Origin: Rhyacichthys aspro
Taxonomy: Eukaryota; Chordata; Actinopteri; Gobiiformes; Rhyacichthyidae
Length of the DNA: 64,000 nucleotides
Direction of reading: 5' to 3'
Assembly (NCBI GenBank): GCA_036850595.1
Contig: CM072167.1
Span: forward strand, 564,802-628,801
Made by a program: the position numbers and the translations under genes. Positions 43,584 to 56,373 of the stretch are shown here, piece by piece. Numbering within the stretch: position 1 is the first letter of the stretch; each line of letters opens with the position of its first letter. A model generated the notes under the pieces. The model worked only from the letters and a program-made list of their open reading frames with translations. It made no database searches and was not told the origin of the DNA.

Positions 43584-44303
43584 ATGGCTGCAGATCTAAA
43601 TGACTGCATCCTGTACTGGATTGTAAAGGATATGAGACCTGTAAATATTGTGGACCCTCTGAACGCCTTTTTTCAGCTGCTGGGAATATTGTAACAAAGA
43701 AAAGATCAAGCCTGACCCCTGAGCATGTAGACATGCTGACCTTCCTTCATTCCAACTCATAGTTTGAATTTGTTCATCAAACTTTGGGAGGTGACATAAA
43801 GAATGCTGTGTTATTTTTGGGAATGATGTCCTGATTATGTTTTATTACTGCACTTTATGTGGGATGTTTTCATTTATTTATGAAACATTATTTACAATAC
43901 AATGAATATTGCCCTGATTTGTCGTTAAGTATTGCACTAAATTGAGAATTTTTCTTTATTTATGAGAGATATTTACAGTGAGTGATGTCCTAATTATTTT
44001 GACTATTATTGCACCTTATTATTTCACAAAGTGAATTTATCCTCTTTTTTGCACTTTCGGTAGGGCATTTCTTGTTAAGGAAATATAAGACACATTTCAT
44101 GTGCTTAATAAAGAATGTTTTCCCTTTTTTACAATATATGTATTGTTTTATAATATTAGTTTATTTAAACAAAACAATAGATTAACCAAAAAAATAATCG
44201 ATAGATTAATCGAGTAATTGAAAAAAAAAAAAAAAAAAAAGATAGATTAATCGATTAATCGAAAAAATAATCGATAGAAAAATAATCATTAGTTGCAGCT
44301 CTA
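43584..44303 (+). pseudogene. hAT transposon relic with internally deleted transposase
   Basis: A short frame from ATG 43584 (LNDCILYWIVKDMRPVN) resembles the N-terminal part of ZBED-type hAT transposases. It then jumps, in a different frame at 43643-43762, to the conserved C-terminal dimerisation segment (CGPSERLFSAAGNIVTKKR, then SSLTPEHVDMLTFLH), so several hundred codons between are missing. Downstream a polyadenylation signal is followed by the typical hAT 3' region (repeated attaatcgattaatcg) and a terminal attagttgcagctcta ending at 44303. The left terminus was not found. Confidence 0.75.
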
Positions 44304-44482
44304 ATCTATTGCACGGCCTGCCCATCCTGGGAGTGGATCCCTCCTTCTGTGGTTCTCCCTGAGGTTTCTGTTGTCTTGTTCTGCCTGTTTGCATTTTACT
44401 GTCTGTTTTGTGAAGCTCTTTGAGGCAATTGTTGTTGTGATACTGGGCTATACAAATAAAATTGAATTGAATTGAAATTGAA
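44304..44482 (+). repeat. LINE 3' terminus with (AATTG)n tail
   Basis: ggtttctgttgtcttgttct, gaagctctttgaggcaatt, ctgggctatacaaataaaa, then attgaattgaattg: the standard 3' end of a fish L2/CR1-like LINE. No coding part precedes it, so it is a 5'-truncated copy. Confidence 0.7.
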
Positions 44483-47400
44483 AGTTATCTGTACGGTGTT
44501 TTCCTTGACATAGAGGAAAGGAGCTGCCCTGACCAGTCTGTCACAACTTACATTTAGGCCATTAGTGAAGTAAGGAATTGTTTAATTGTCTGTTGTGGAA
44601 AAGGAGGCAAGTATCCAGTGGCAGTGAATTGAGAGTCTGTGTGGCAAAATGGGTTCTAGTGGACCAAGTGTCAAAGTCCAAGTCCAAGTGTTGTTAAAGG
44701 GGCACTGAAGGTCGTGAGTGCACACTCACGCCTTAACCTCATGGTGTTATGGGATTAATCTGCCCTGCACACACAAGTTCCCTAACAAATGTTAAATAGA
44801 GTCCATTTTGCCTTTCTTTCCAGGGAAACAATCTTCTTCAAAACACAGTTGAATTCATCAAAAACTGTACTATGCAAATATTCTTTAACCTTAGCTCATT
44901 TTCCCCAAGATACATTTTTACATTTATCACATTTAAGGCAATAATTGTACATTTCACAATCACAATTGCATCAGTGTTACATGAATTACAAAGAGGTCTT
45001 CTTTAATGGCTTCACGCAGTAACAGCAGTAGCTCATTTACCAATTGATAAACAACATATGCTACATAATCACAATGCATGCAATTCATCTAAAATAAAGC
45101 CTTTTTTTTAAATTTGTATTCACCTCTACATGAAACAATGGAACAAAAATTATTTCTTTGATATTAAGAAACATAAAAACTGTCAGGACTTAGATGTTGC
45201 TTTACTCATTAGTTTGCTCCTTTGTGTTATTTCAGGCTACTTGTCACACATTATACAACAATTATTTGCATTATTTTTAGACCCGAAAGTTTTGCTTATT
45301 CTCTATGCCTAAGAACTTGAACAGCTATAGCTAAGTTAATTTATTTGATTTGATTTGTAATGAACACTATTGCAATTTCACCAGATTTTAAGACACACAA
45401 CGGTAAAATACCCAAAACTGAATCCACACCTTGAATACAGTTCCCACAGGCCTTTCTCTGTACTGAGTACAATTTTATGACCTCACTGGCAGCATAAGAA
45501 CAGCATTAGTTTAAATTACTTTACGTTCCTTCTTGGGTAGCGAGTGGAAGGTCTAGTGCTATTTTACTTGTAATTCTGTATCATAGGTTACTTTGTCTGC
45601 AGCAGTAAGTTTATGCATTAATGGGGTTTGTGAGGCTGCTATCTTTAAAGCTTTTATCTTTACAAATACTTAAAATTAAATAATCTAAAAGGCATTTACC
45701 GCAAGGCTGGCCATATGGGACTCAGCTGTAAGCCTCTACACACCTGCAGACTGTCATGGAGCAGGACCTACCTCACAGCTACCACACGCTTTGCCAAGTT
45801 CTATGAAAGGTCCGCTCCTGTCTCCTGGAAACAGAGAGCCATTTAGCTTAATAACATTTAGGTAACCAGGTAGATATAGTTTAGTTTTACTTTATGTAGT
45901 AGTCTTAGCAACATTTACTTTTGCTTAGTTCCTATGGATTGGAATAAAGTCATTAAAAAAGTAAGAAGTAAAGTCATTAAAACTGTGTGTTCATATTGAT
46001 AACAGTTGCAGATGAGAGAAAAAACAAAACCTGTAAAGATGTTTTGAGACAACATAATTATGTTGTGTACATGATGCGATATGTGTATAGGCAGCAAAAG
46101 TAAACATATATTACTGTGGAAATAGATGAGATAACTTACCAGATTTACTCACAGGTTACAATTAATGTCTAGGTGCACATTTCTATGCCCTTCTTGATCA
46201 CGTATAAGTATTTATTAGCCACTAAATATTGAACTTACCCAATCTGCTGTCCACTCACCAACAGCACACAGATCTGATTTTCATGAGTTGACCTGCAAAA
46301 GTTATTCCTCATGTTTGTTGGATAAACCTGAGGGTGCATTAAAGAATTATTGTAGTACATCTCTATTTGTACAACAATAACAAAACAATTCAGTGATTTT
46401 TAACATGTAGCCTCTAAATAACTACTAAATATTTGAATAGTCACTAACACTGTCATTAAACACATGTTGTTAGTTGTGTGTTATCAACCAACAGCATCTG
46501 GTTCAGGCACCATTCCACACCTTTAACATTCACAACACCAAAACACAAATTGCTCGACCCTTTGTTGTGTTCTAGGTTTACTCATATACGGGCATAGGCG
46601 TAATTCGCTCTCAAGCAGCCATGCTTGCCAAGCGCATCATGTGACTCACCGTGGTCATGTGTTTTTAACTCGTAAAGTCGGAGTGTTCCTGTTGATTTTT
46701 ATTCATGACTCAATGATTACTGAGTAAATCATCCGGGCATATTAACATTAAACACTACAAACAAATGAGGTTCGATGTTACCTTCTTTACTACTTTGTTT
46801 ACAAAGTCTTAATGCTGTTAAATACAAGGCCACATAAATGCAGCGTAAGTCTGAGCGGAGCGCTGCAAACACATTACTTTGGTTGTCTCTCTATAGAATA
46901 GTGTTCACTATATCTACATCAAAATTAATCTAAAGCATTCTTTATTATTATTATTTTTCATCAGTTTATGCTTTGTACATTAGCCTCAGTGAGTGGTAAT
47001 GCCAAAGTTACTCTACCATCACTGCACCCATTTTCTCTAAAAATGCCTCGTGCTGAGACTGGGCTTTGAATTGCTATGGTTCAGGCCTGGTGTCCACAGA
47101 AAAACCAAGTCCCTCCAGCTCAGGTGAAAGAGGAGAATAAAGAGGGACCTCTCTGTCGCAGAGATGCTTGTGCCAATCTGACATCTGTCAATCAATCAGT
47201 CACTGTGGGTCTCAGGTACACGCCTCCCACTCAGCCTTGCCCTCAGCTCGTCCCCTCTGGGCTGTACCCACTTTTCCAAGACTTTTCAAATTTCGTCTGT
47301 GGGTGGAGTTTGTCCTCTGATCAGGGGTTGAGTTACCCTTTAACCTTGCGCTGCAGCTGGATTCTTTCGAGATTTGGGAGTTTCCAAACTCACGTAAATC

Positions 47401-47590
47401 CATCTTGTATTGCGCCAAGCAAACTGCTTGAGTCAACAAACTATGGGCTCACCGGACTCTTGTGACCAAAGATGTGGCAGCACGAACAGGAAGAGGCGGG
47501 TTGTTAATTTGTTTTTAGGACTGGGCGCAAGCTCGCTACCGTGGTGAGCGTGTGTGACAGGCACATGCTGCGACTGGAAAAAGAAGGCCT
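44483..47590. other. Intergenic stretch without recognised gene
   Basis: AT-rich DNA. An open frame at 47076-47465 (129 codons) has no splice or family support and its composition is not convincing. Nothing else recognised. Confidence 0.4.
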
Positions 47591-47592
47591 TT

Positions 47593-47830
47593 TTAAAGCT
47601 CTCTGTGAGTCAGAACATATTCATTGGCTAATACTGCAGCAGCAGACACATTAGTGACTTTCTGTTCATGTATGTATGTTGTTATTTTGTCTGGTAGACA
47701 ATTTTTAAATTCCTCTGTGAGAATTATATCTCGTAGCTGCTCAAAATCCTTTACCTCTTGTGCAAAACACCATCGATCAAAGAGTGCCATTTACTCACGT
47801 CCAAACTCTACATAACTTTGGCTCTCAGTT
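47593..47830 (-). pseudogene. SCAN-like retrotransposon gag fragment
   Basis: Minus-strand frame with SYVEFGRE upstream, then ALFDRWCFAQEVKDFEQL, ILTEEFKNCLPDKI and AAAVLANEYVLTHREL. This is the SCAN-like capsid helix pattern seen in gag of fish Ty3/Gypsy (Gmr1-related) elements. It is preceded by an in-frame stop and no other element parts are adjacent, so it is an isolated remnant. Confidence 0.7.
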
Positions 47831-48660
47831 TTTTTTATAACGGTGACATTTTTGCCTCTAAGCCTCCAAAACCAGCTCAAAAGACTTCACCTGGTCATAT
47901 TTTAGGCTTGTTACAGGTGAGAGGAAGCATACGCTTCCTGGGCCTTGCCTGTAAATGCACACTGCAAAAGAAGAGGCCAAATCTCTTTGGGCCACTGTAA
48001 GGTATTATGGGGCAAAAAAGAGGTGTGCATGATACTAGAAGGCTAGTAATATGATTATAATGTGGACTGAAATGACTAGGTCACATGACCTGGAAGCTGT
48101 TGAAAAAAAAATCCATGTTTTTTATTATACAGAAATGTATATAAAATCAAATAAAAGATCAAAGTGGAGTAATATATGTGTGCCTGATAGTACTTGGCTA
48201 GTTCTATTTGTTTAAAGTGGTTTGGAGTAACTAGAATTGTTTATCTTGACAAACCACCTTCACCTTGGTTAATAAGGTCCTGTCACCGCCCTATTGCTTC
48301 CTGAGCTGGTGGTAGTGGCCTAGCCTGGCCAGCCAGCCGGCTTTCTCATTGTTTTACTTACAGAGAAATGAGTCTGGAAGTGTAGGGTTTGAACAGGATT
48401 TCAAGGCGGGACCATGGGCAGAACTAATGCTCGCTGAGTAAATCAATCAGACAAACCACAGATGTGATGAAAGGAAAGTGACCGTCAGATTCCAGTTGTC
48501 AACAAACCACAGCGTATACCAGCATGGCTAGAGAGAGAGATGCTTTGGTGATGGTGAATGCCTTCTGTCGTTTTTGTCAGAAAAATCTGAGGACACAGGC
48601 TGTAATATGATATGTGAGTGAGTAAATAGTGAAATAGTGTGAGTAAAATCTTCTTGACTC

Positions 48661-48724
<64 letters not shown>

Positions 48725-49793
48725 ATTTATATAAAAAAGGAGTGTTTTCAAACCAACACAAATGTCAGCTAATACTTTTAGTCTGAATTTTCCCGATGCT
48801 GTGTTTAATGTGTCAATGGAGGGTTTCGCTCCTGAACACAGCATTTCAGCTGCTCATTTAGGGTTTAAACAGAGAAATCAGGTACAGGGCCAATACAGAT
48901 ATGTTATTATTTACACAGAATTGCAATTTAGTCCGGACTTAATTTGCTCTGGACTCCAAGTGATCACTTTTCTCACTAATAAACAAGACATAGAATCATA
49001 CTAGCTACTTACTGCTTTTCTCCATCTACTGGCTGTTGTTTACCTAGCTTGCTAGTTTCAAACAATTTAACGTCTTAAATTTGCAGCTTGAGATCAAAAA
49101 TTTGTATGTGTAATTTAGTTATTCAATGTGTGTGCTTTTTTGGCTTTTATTTAGTTGCTTGTGATAACAGCTTTTCTCACTACATAATTTCTGAGCTCTC
49201 AGTTTCCTGTGCTTGTTTATATTGTAAGTGCACTCTCATATTCATGTACTTTCGAGTTCTATGTTAGCAGGGCCCATTGTGGGAAGCAGCACTGGGCCGA
49301 TTATCACATATTAAACAAATGACTAATGTGAGAAAGTGAAGTCAGTCACAAGAGAGGTCAATAAACAAAGGTAACAGGTCTTCCCTCAGCCTCTTGACAG
49401 AACTCACTTGAGTCTTGGTCTATTCCCATCTCTGAGGCTCACAGAGAAGTTCCCTCTGAGGGGCTGGGCTCTTCACTGCTGCTTGGCAACTGGTAACCAT
49501 GCTAACCAGTAGTCAAGTGTTCTAATCAGATTGGACAAGAGCAATTCACATAAATGTATGATGAGAGAGGCATGAGTGAGGAGTAGGAGGGACTAATCAG
49601 TGGTCCACAGCACGGGCCACCAGACTGCACCAGACCAGAGCCCAGCACACCCACTGTGAGCTGCTGCTGGAGCAAGAGTGAGCCTTGGATGAAGGATGAA
49701 GCCAAGCGGAGCTCCAGCTGCAGAGAGACAATGAGACATTGAGGGTCGAACCTGAACACAGTCTGAAACACAGCTGTCTGCAGATTCAGAGCC
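47831..49793. other. Intergenic stretch, promoter side of the plus-strand gene
   Basis: Contains the TA microsatellite at 48663-48722. The last few hundred bases, up to 49793, are less AT-rich and probably include the 5' UTR of the gene starting at 49794. No clear TATA box was seen. Confidence 0.4.
48663..48722. repeat. (TA)n microsatellite
   Basis: About 60 bases of alternating TA. Confidence 0.96.
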
Positions 49794-51262
49794 ATGATGA
49801 CAGAGCCACCATCCAAAAAACAGGGGATTAAAAAGTGCCGCAGCGCCACTTTCAGCATCGATGGCTTCAGCTTTACTATTGGTGAGTGCTTTGTGAGATA
49901 GTTGAGGTATATTATTAGAATATGTATCTTAAGTCCTTGGCCACTAAGACTATTGTGATAAAATTAAGTCACTAACGGTAGGCTGTGGATATGTTTACTG
50001 GATATGATTTGGACTGGTTTACAGTGTTTACAGTTTGATCTTTTACAGTTTTCACAATGATGTTTTGGCCACTTTGTGCTGGTGCAAAATGTGTTTTGGC
50101 TTATCTGTCTGTCACAACTCCAAAACACCTGAGCACATGAACTACATGATTTTGTTTATTTTAATCATTTTAAAACACTTTTTTGTCAATTTCTTCTGCC
50201 TTTTTTACATTTGAAGTTTTGTTACTTGTGCCCTTGAAGCTCACGCTGCACAAGTTAAACATGTTTTATTATAGTTTATTTCATTCCTATTATTTATTCA
50301 TTCATTTTACTATGTTGGGTGTTTGTCCTTCAAAAACACACACTGAAGACCATTTCCTGTCATGGAGATTGCATTTACACAACTATTGTCTTCGCTTCAG
50401 ATCATTCAAAAAAAGAAAAAAAAAGCTTACTCTGACTGTGCTTTCATCTCAAATATCACATCAGCTGTGCTGAAGATCCTTCAGTGTGAACTACTCTCTC
50501 CACAAAGATGTGGTCAAAAGTGTTAAGGCAACATCGAAAGCACTCACACCTGACATTACGTAACTATGGCCAGCACATGTTCAAGCCAGTTGTGAACAGT
50601 TAGCATTGAACGTGTGAGTGAAAGGGAATGCGGGATCTCTTCCTCAATAAGACAGACTGATTAATTCAAAGCATCATAGCTAACTTATACTGCTGTCATG
50701 GCTAATGTAATGCAATGAATGGTTTACATCTGATGCGGTGGGTGGGTGATGGATGAGTTGGCAGTGCACTAGTTCTAAAGCTCATATATAGCTCATGATA
50801 TATGTCTTACATCATTACCTTGAATGCTCCCAACTCTCAGATGACTGTCCGCTGTGTTGGGTAATATTTCAGTAATTATGTGTGTGTTTACTGCCTTGTT
50901 GCTTTGGAAACACAGTGATAGGGAGTGACATGACATCAGCTTCACTTGTGTTGTCAGGGAACTGAGCCCAGGGAGTCATTATCATTAATACAGTGGCCTC
51001 AGCAGTCTCACACACATAGCCAGGTACATGTATACTTATTTTTCATTGTTGATGGATTACAGGGATTTTTTGTTTACCCTACTGTGGACCACCAGAAGTT
51101 ATACATTTACAATAAGACCAATGTTACCCTTGGTCTCAATCTAAAAGTCATTAGAATGTCAAATTTTATAATCTGTCTGCTGCTCTTAATGATTTTGTTT
51201 TTGGTTCACAGTTGCAAATGAGACTGGTACAGGGAACCAGCGTCCTCTGGCCCACTTTGCAC
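49794..51262 (+). CDS. First two coding exons of an unidentified host gene (partial)
   Basis: Exon 49794-49881 starts ATGATG and encodes PPSKKQGIKKCRSATFSIDG then FSFTI, ending one base into a codon at a perfect GTGAGT donor. Exon 51212-51262 follows a ttggttcacag acceptor, completes the split codon (Val) and continues ANETGTGNQRPLAHFA to a GTAAGT donor, again at phase 1. Splice sites, phase agreement and conserved-looking composition support a real gene with further exons downstream, probably beyond the window, since none was found before 64000. There is no signal peptide; the start is basic and likely intracellular. I do not recognise the family. All LINE, hAT and Kolobok nests at 51.8-61 kb would then lie in its intron 2. 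Confidence 0.55.
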
Positions 51263-51785
51263 GTAAGTAACAATAGACCTATAACTGTGAAGTCAAAGTT
51301 TGCTTAACACTATAGAAATTAAAATAATTGCCTTAGTTTGACCAAAACTGGACTTCTTCAATGCATGTAAAAGCCTGATTCTTACTACTGTACTAACTTT
51401 GTTTCACTCAAGTTAACATATCAATATTATATAATTTATAGAATACTATTATTGTTCTATGGGGTATTCACAGTGATGACATTATATATGGAAAGAATCT
51501 GTTTGTAACTTCTCTGAACTTTATACTCCAGGCTGGCCTACTCTTACCATGAAAGGATAAAAAAGGGATCTAGCTCAGACAAAAAGTGCACTAGGATGTG
51601 TTAGTATGTACTAAATTGTAAAATGTACACTTGTTGTACCTAGAATACTAGCAATTAACTACAACAAGCTGAACTGACAAATGACATGAAACCTCCACAA
51701 GCAAACTCACATTTAAATTTTTTGTCATCTTAAAGTCTGCGTTTAGTGTCATTTTCTGTGGGAATGTCATTACACAACTAATCAT
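51263..51785. other. Presumed intron sequence
   Basis: No repeat or exon recognised. Confidence 0.35.
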
Positions 51786-53880
51786 TTTAATTAAACTCTG
51801 GACACAGCTGGACATCTGCAACAGTATCCACTCCCCCAGAGGAGAGTCGGACAGCGGGACAACTTTTGAATAGCAAAGAACTATGCAGAGATGTAAACTT
51901 CAATGTCATAAGAGTGAGGACCAGAGGATAGAAGCTCATTGTGTCATACTTCCCCCAGCTTCTAGGCCTAGAGCAGCTTATCTCATCTACTGTATATGTC
52001 CTGACCATAAACCCTATCAAAAAGGAAAGACTGTGTCTGCCTCTTTAACGTAAGCTGGGAGCTGTGGAGCTGGAGCTGATTCCATAGAACAGGGGCTTGG
52101 TAACTGAAAGCTCTACCTCCCATTGAGCATTTGGAAACTCTAGGAACTACTAATAGCACTGCATTGCCATGCATACAATGGAGCACTATGTTAGGACGGT
52201 ATGGCACTATGAGGTCTCTGAGATGGGGCCTTACCATTGAGGGCCTTATAAGTAGGGAGAAGGATTTTGAATTTAGTTCTGAACTGAATGTGAAGGCAGT
52301 GAAGGGAGGCTAACACTGGGGAGCTATTTGGTCGTCCTGAGAGCAGAGAATTACAATAGTCTAACCAATGTAACATCACTTTTGGATAAGATATTCCTAA
52401 TTTTGGTTATGTTGCACAGATGAAAAGAAAAACAGTTTTACAAGCTTGGTTAATGTGTGTTTTAAATGATAAATCTTGGTCAGTTATTACTCCAAGGTTT
52501 CTCAAAGCTACACTAACACCATCTCAATTTACTATTTGGTCTGATAGTGTGTTTTTTAGATTCCTGGGGCCCAAGTATGATCAGTTTAGGAGAAGATAGT
52601 TTAATGTCATCCAGGTCCTTATGTCTTTTGTACACACTTCTAATTTGCCTATAGAATTGTTTTTTTTTATCTGGTTTAATGAATAGATGCAACTGTCGTC
52701 AGCGTAACAATGGAAGGTAATTACATGTTTTCTGATTATATTGCCTAAGGGAAGTATGTATAATGTAAAGTGTTTGAGATCTAGTACTCAGCCCTGTGGT
52801 ACTCCATGGCTAACTACTGTGTACACTAATCTGCTCTGAGCTAATAGTGGTGGATTTATTTTATCTCTAATTGTTGGTTTGTTTTATTATTAAAAAGAGT
52901 TAAAGGGATGCTTTCTACTGAGATGTGACTGTTCGTCAGACTGGCTACAGTAATGAACAAAAACCTAGGATTATTTTTGTTTTCTTCTGTCAGCATTGAA
53001 TAATACCTAGTTCTAGCCTTATGCAGGGTTTGCTTATAAATTAAAAGACTGTTTTTACAGGCCCTTAGTTACTCCTTGGAGCTGGATCGATGTCATTGCC
53101 TTTCTAATTTACGCATGGCTTGTTTTAGGAGCTGTGTAGTATGTAAACTGGATGTTTCAGAGAAGCAGGTCAGCAGTTCAAGGTAGTGCCCAAAAAGTGA
53201 ATTTATTAACACAAAAAAATAACAAGGATTAAAATTAAACATAAAACCAACAAACATAACTAGCATAAACCTCACTGCAGACTGCTTGTCCTCCCTCTTT
53301 TTCCTCACAAAGGCACCGCTAGCCTCTAGGGAAGACAGGAAGGTGAAATCAGCCCCTAAACAATGTCAAAACATATTAACCAATACATAAACAATTCCAA
53401 ACGTATAATCTAGATAACTTTCAAAGCAATATAAACAACACCTTAACAAATATAATCGTAAATAAAACAACAAACTAACACCACATCCCCCGTTCAAACT
53501 CCATAGTACTGCAGCCCAACCAGCCCAGGTGTCGCCATTTCTCCTCAATTACCAGCTGGTCACTGACAGCACTTCCAAAAAGAAAAGTAAACAAAAACAT
53601 AACCACAACCAAACTGTAATAAGCATTAGGAAACCAATGATCAGAATAATTGATAAAGATAAACAATACAAAACATATAGAAATTAAGGCCCAGTGAAAG
53701 GGGAGGCTATGCCCCTTTCACAAGCTGGGTTTCTGTATTAAACCAGGGTGATACTCTACTATTTCTTATGACCCTCTGTTTTAGTGGAGCCACACTATCA
53801 AGAGCTGTCTGCATTGAACACATGGCTGTATAAAGAAACTGATCTGCCTGAATTGAATTTATTAAAGGATTACCCCTTGA
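51786..53880 (-). pseudogene. LINE (APE-type, L2/CR1/Rex-like) fragment with reverse transcriptase
   Basis: Minus-strand pieces of a LINE ORF2: a stretch near 52960 (NKNNPRFLF), then GVPQG near 52800, the RT catalytic YADD near 52700 (ITFHCYADDSCIY), then WLDYCNSLLSG, FRTKFKILLPTYKALNG and GRAFSYQAPVLWNQL downstream to about 51990. These are the conserved RT and post-RT segments of fish non-LTR elements. Stops and frameshifts are frequent. A solo LTR (53135-53722) is inserted within it, and homology resumes at 53728 (ggtttctgtattaaaccagggtg). The clade is uncertain. Confidence 0.78.
53130..53727 (-). mobile_element. Solo LTR inside a LINE
   Basis: The 588-base body 53135-53722, read on the minus strand, starts TGTGAAAGGGG and ends CATACTACA, with TG...CA ends. 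It is flanked by the 5-bp duplication AGCTG (53130-53134, 53723-53727). A polyadenylation-type AATAAA occurs late in it on the minus strand (gttaataaattcac). No internal retroviral region is present, consistent with LTR-LTR recombination. Both sides are LINE sequence. Confidence 0.82.
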
Positions 53881-54126
53881 GATGCATCATCTCATTTTGA
53901 GAGGGTCCAAAAACACAGAACATAGAAAAATTACAGATAATAAACATTACACAAAATACAAAAATACACATAATTCAATACATCTCACTCGCCCTTTCCA
54001 CTCCCAACCCAGTCCCATCTCAGCGTGCACAAAATTACAAATAAATACTGTCATTTTAAAAATCAAAATCTGTGCAAACAATGCAAAAAGCAAGATATAT
54101 ATTATATTATTATATGTATTATAATA
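53881..54126. other. Short stretch without recognised feature
   Basis: AT-rich, between the LINE fragment and repeat A. Confidence 0.3.
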
Positions 54127-55672
54127 TTTAGTACATTAAGATAGCATTTCTGTAATGTACAAAAACAAATGCTTGTTATTCTATGTTGTGTAAAATGTCT
54201 GTGATGAAATAGAAGGTGAAAGTCGAAGTGGCAGGAGAATGGTCTTCAGCACACACTGGTCAGGTTTGTCTGAATGATATCCTATGGTACTGTCTATTAC
54301 AATACATATTTTTACACCATACTTTCCACATGTGCTGACACAGTTTGCTGTCAATTAAAAATGAACAATGCACGGCCTTATTTTTCATTTTATTGCACTT
54401 ATTTTTCACACGACTTCCTTATTGTGGCCTGAGCATAAAATCCTTAAGTTTATTTAGGGTTCTCTTAAGATAATTTTAAAACACTTTCAGGCAGCAGTTA
54501 AAGACATAAGTTAAGTTGCGTTAATAAATGGTACAAACATCATAAAAGATAAAGAAAAACATATTTAATCTGTTCACGTTCTGGTTGATACTACCTTCAG
54601 CAGTTTATTAGTGGGAGTAAGTTTTTATCAAATCAGATTCAATTATGTGTTAAATTATGTAGACCAAGTCTAGTTGAGAGAGTGCAGAGCCATTATGAAC
54701 AGTAAATATTAGTACTTAGTAAAACACAGATCCTGCGGTATGGCAGACATGATCTTTATTTTCAGGGTGCTGCAGAGCTGGTCCCGGTTCTTCTTTGTCA
54801 CAGGTTTGACACGGGTCCAATCTTCATGTAACTGCTCCACAGTGGTTCACAGTCGTCCAGCGCTGCTCTTTCTCACAGGGCACACACAGACAAAAACAAA
54901 AAACAATAATGAATGTTTAGCCAATAAAACATGTAGAAGTACAAATCTGTTTCTGCACAGTAAGAAACTCTGAGATTATACATGTGACTAAATACTTATA
55001 TGCTTCTTAATTTAAACACTCATCAATGTCACACTAAAAGAAATAGACATTAAAAGTGGATCTGAGTGTTGCTTTATCTATAGCTTGTGTAAATGGAAAA
55101 TACAGGTCTTTCTAAATGCTGCACATTTGCAGGGCTAATGGGTTTAGTGTTATATGAACTAAAAGATCATGGAGGCATTATAAATCTACTATTTGAATAT
55201 CTTCACGTGTTATTTGCTTAAACATTGCTGTTTTATTATTATCATATATAAATAAGAATGAGGCTTAATTATTTTACTGTCAAAATGTGCGTCCCTCAAA
55301 TACTAAAGCTTTAATGTACAAAAGTTGCAAATTAGTGACAGATATTTAAACAAATATGAAGGATACAATGAAATATGTTCAAAAAACACTGTTTAATTTT
55401 TAGCAGAGCTAGAAAGGTTTATCAGACTAAGATTTGCTCATGGAAAAAACTATGATATATTATTAATAAAAACGCTTAAATATTGATAATAATGATCTGA
55501 TATTAAGAGCAGGAGTTAAAATAAACTTTGCTGTAAAGTTTTGTGGACTTATCCCGAGCTGAGAGACGACAGAGTGAGAGGCTTGGTCCACAGCAGTTAG
55601 CAGCAGAAGCCGTTAGCATGTTGTTAGCTTGTTCAGCTCCGGTCAGCTCTGAGATGAGGGGCGTGTTTACTC
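54127..55672 (-). repeat. Long dispersed repeat A, copy 2 (empty site, end inverted)
   Basis: 54290-55672 is the reverse complement of repeat A at 16225-19430 without the Kolobok-like insert; the uninterrupted target reads aaaatccttaagtttattta at about 54440-54460. The terminal 160 bases (54127-54285, tagtacattaagatagcatt to gtcaggtttgtctg) lie in plus orientation, opposite to the rest and to their arrangement in copy 1. It also contains about 350 bases near 54735-55080 that copy 1 lacks. Confidence 0.78.
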
Positions 55673-56337
55673 GGCGTCGGTGGATTGCCGCGTGTCCTCC
55701 GGGGTTTACCGGGTGCGGGCTCGCGGGGAGACGACTTCGCGGTGCCGTCGGATGTGTCCTGTGTTTCGGCAGAGCTTGGAGAACATGCGGGATTGCCTAA
55801 ACCCTAGAGTTGTTTGACAACTCAAGCCAAGTGTGCCTCACGCGTCCCCATGGTAACGAACAAAGTAAACCGGAAACGGCTAAATCCTAAACTAAGAACA
55901 GTAAGTGGGAGGTATTCCAGACTGTCAATCACTCACGAACAGTATAAGATTGAACAAATAAAACATCTCCTATTGGTCTCAAATCTGGACTTCCTATGCT
56001 TATTAGAAACCTGGCTCATGCAAACTGCCCCAGCAGCAACCTTGAATATGTCTGGCTATAACATGTATAGGAGAGATAGAGGAAGTTACAAAAATGGAGG
56101 GGAAGTGATGGCTTATGTAAAATATACATTAAGGTGTAATAAAAGCCAGTGGTCACACTGTAAGCAATTAGAATGTTTAGGTCTGAACTAGAGGTCGACC
56201 GATTATCGGCCGGGCCGATTATCGGCGCCGATATTTTGAATTTTGACGTATATTGGCATTGGCCTTTTTTTTAAATCCAACGGGCCGATATCAAGAAATC
56301 AATTTAAAACTGGGTTATTTCGGCTCAGATGCAGCCG

Positions 56338-56339
<2 letters not shown>

Positions 56340-56370
<31 letters not shown>
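56340..56370. repeat. (CT)n microsatellite
   Basis: ctctctct run of about 30 bases. Confidence 0.9.

Positions 56371-56373
<3 letters not shown>

Noticed and set aside
47076..47465. 129-codon plus-strand frame
   Set aside because: No family resemblance, no promoter or splice support, and the antisense strand is also open.
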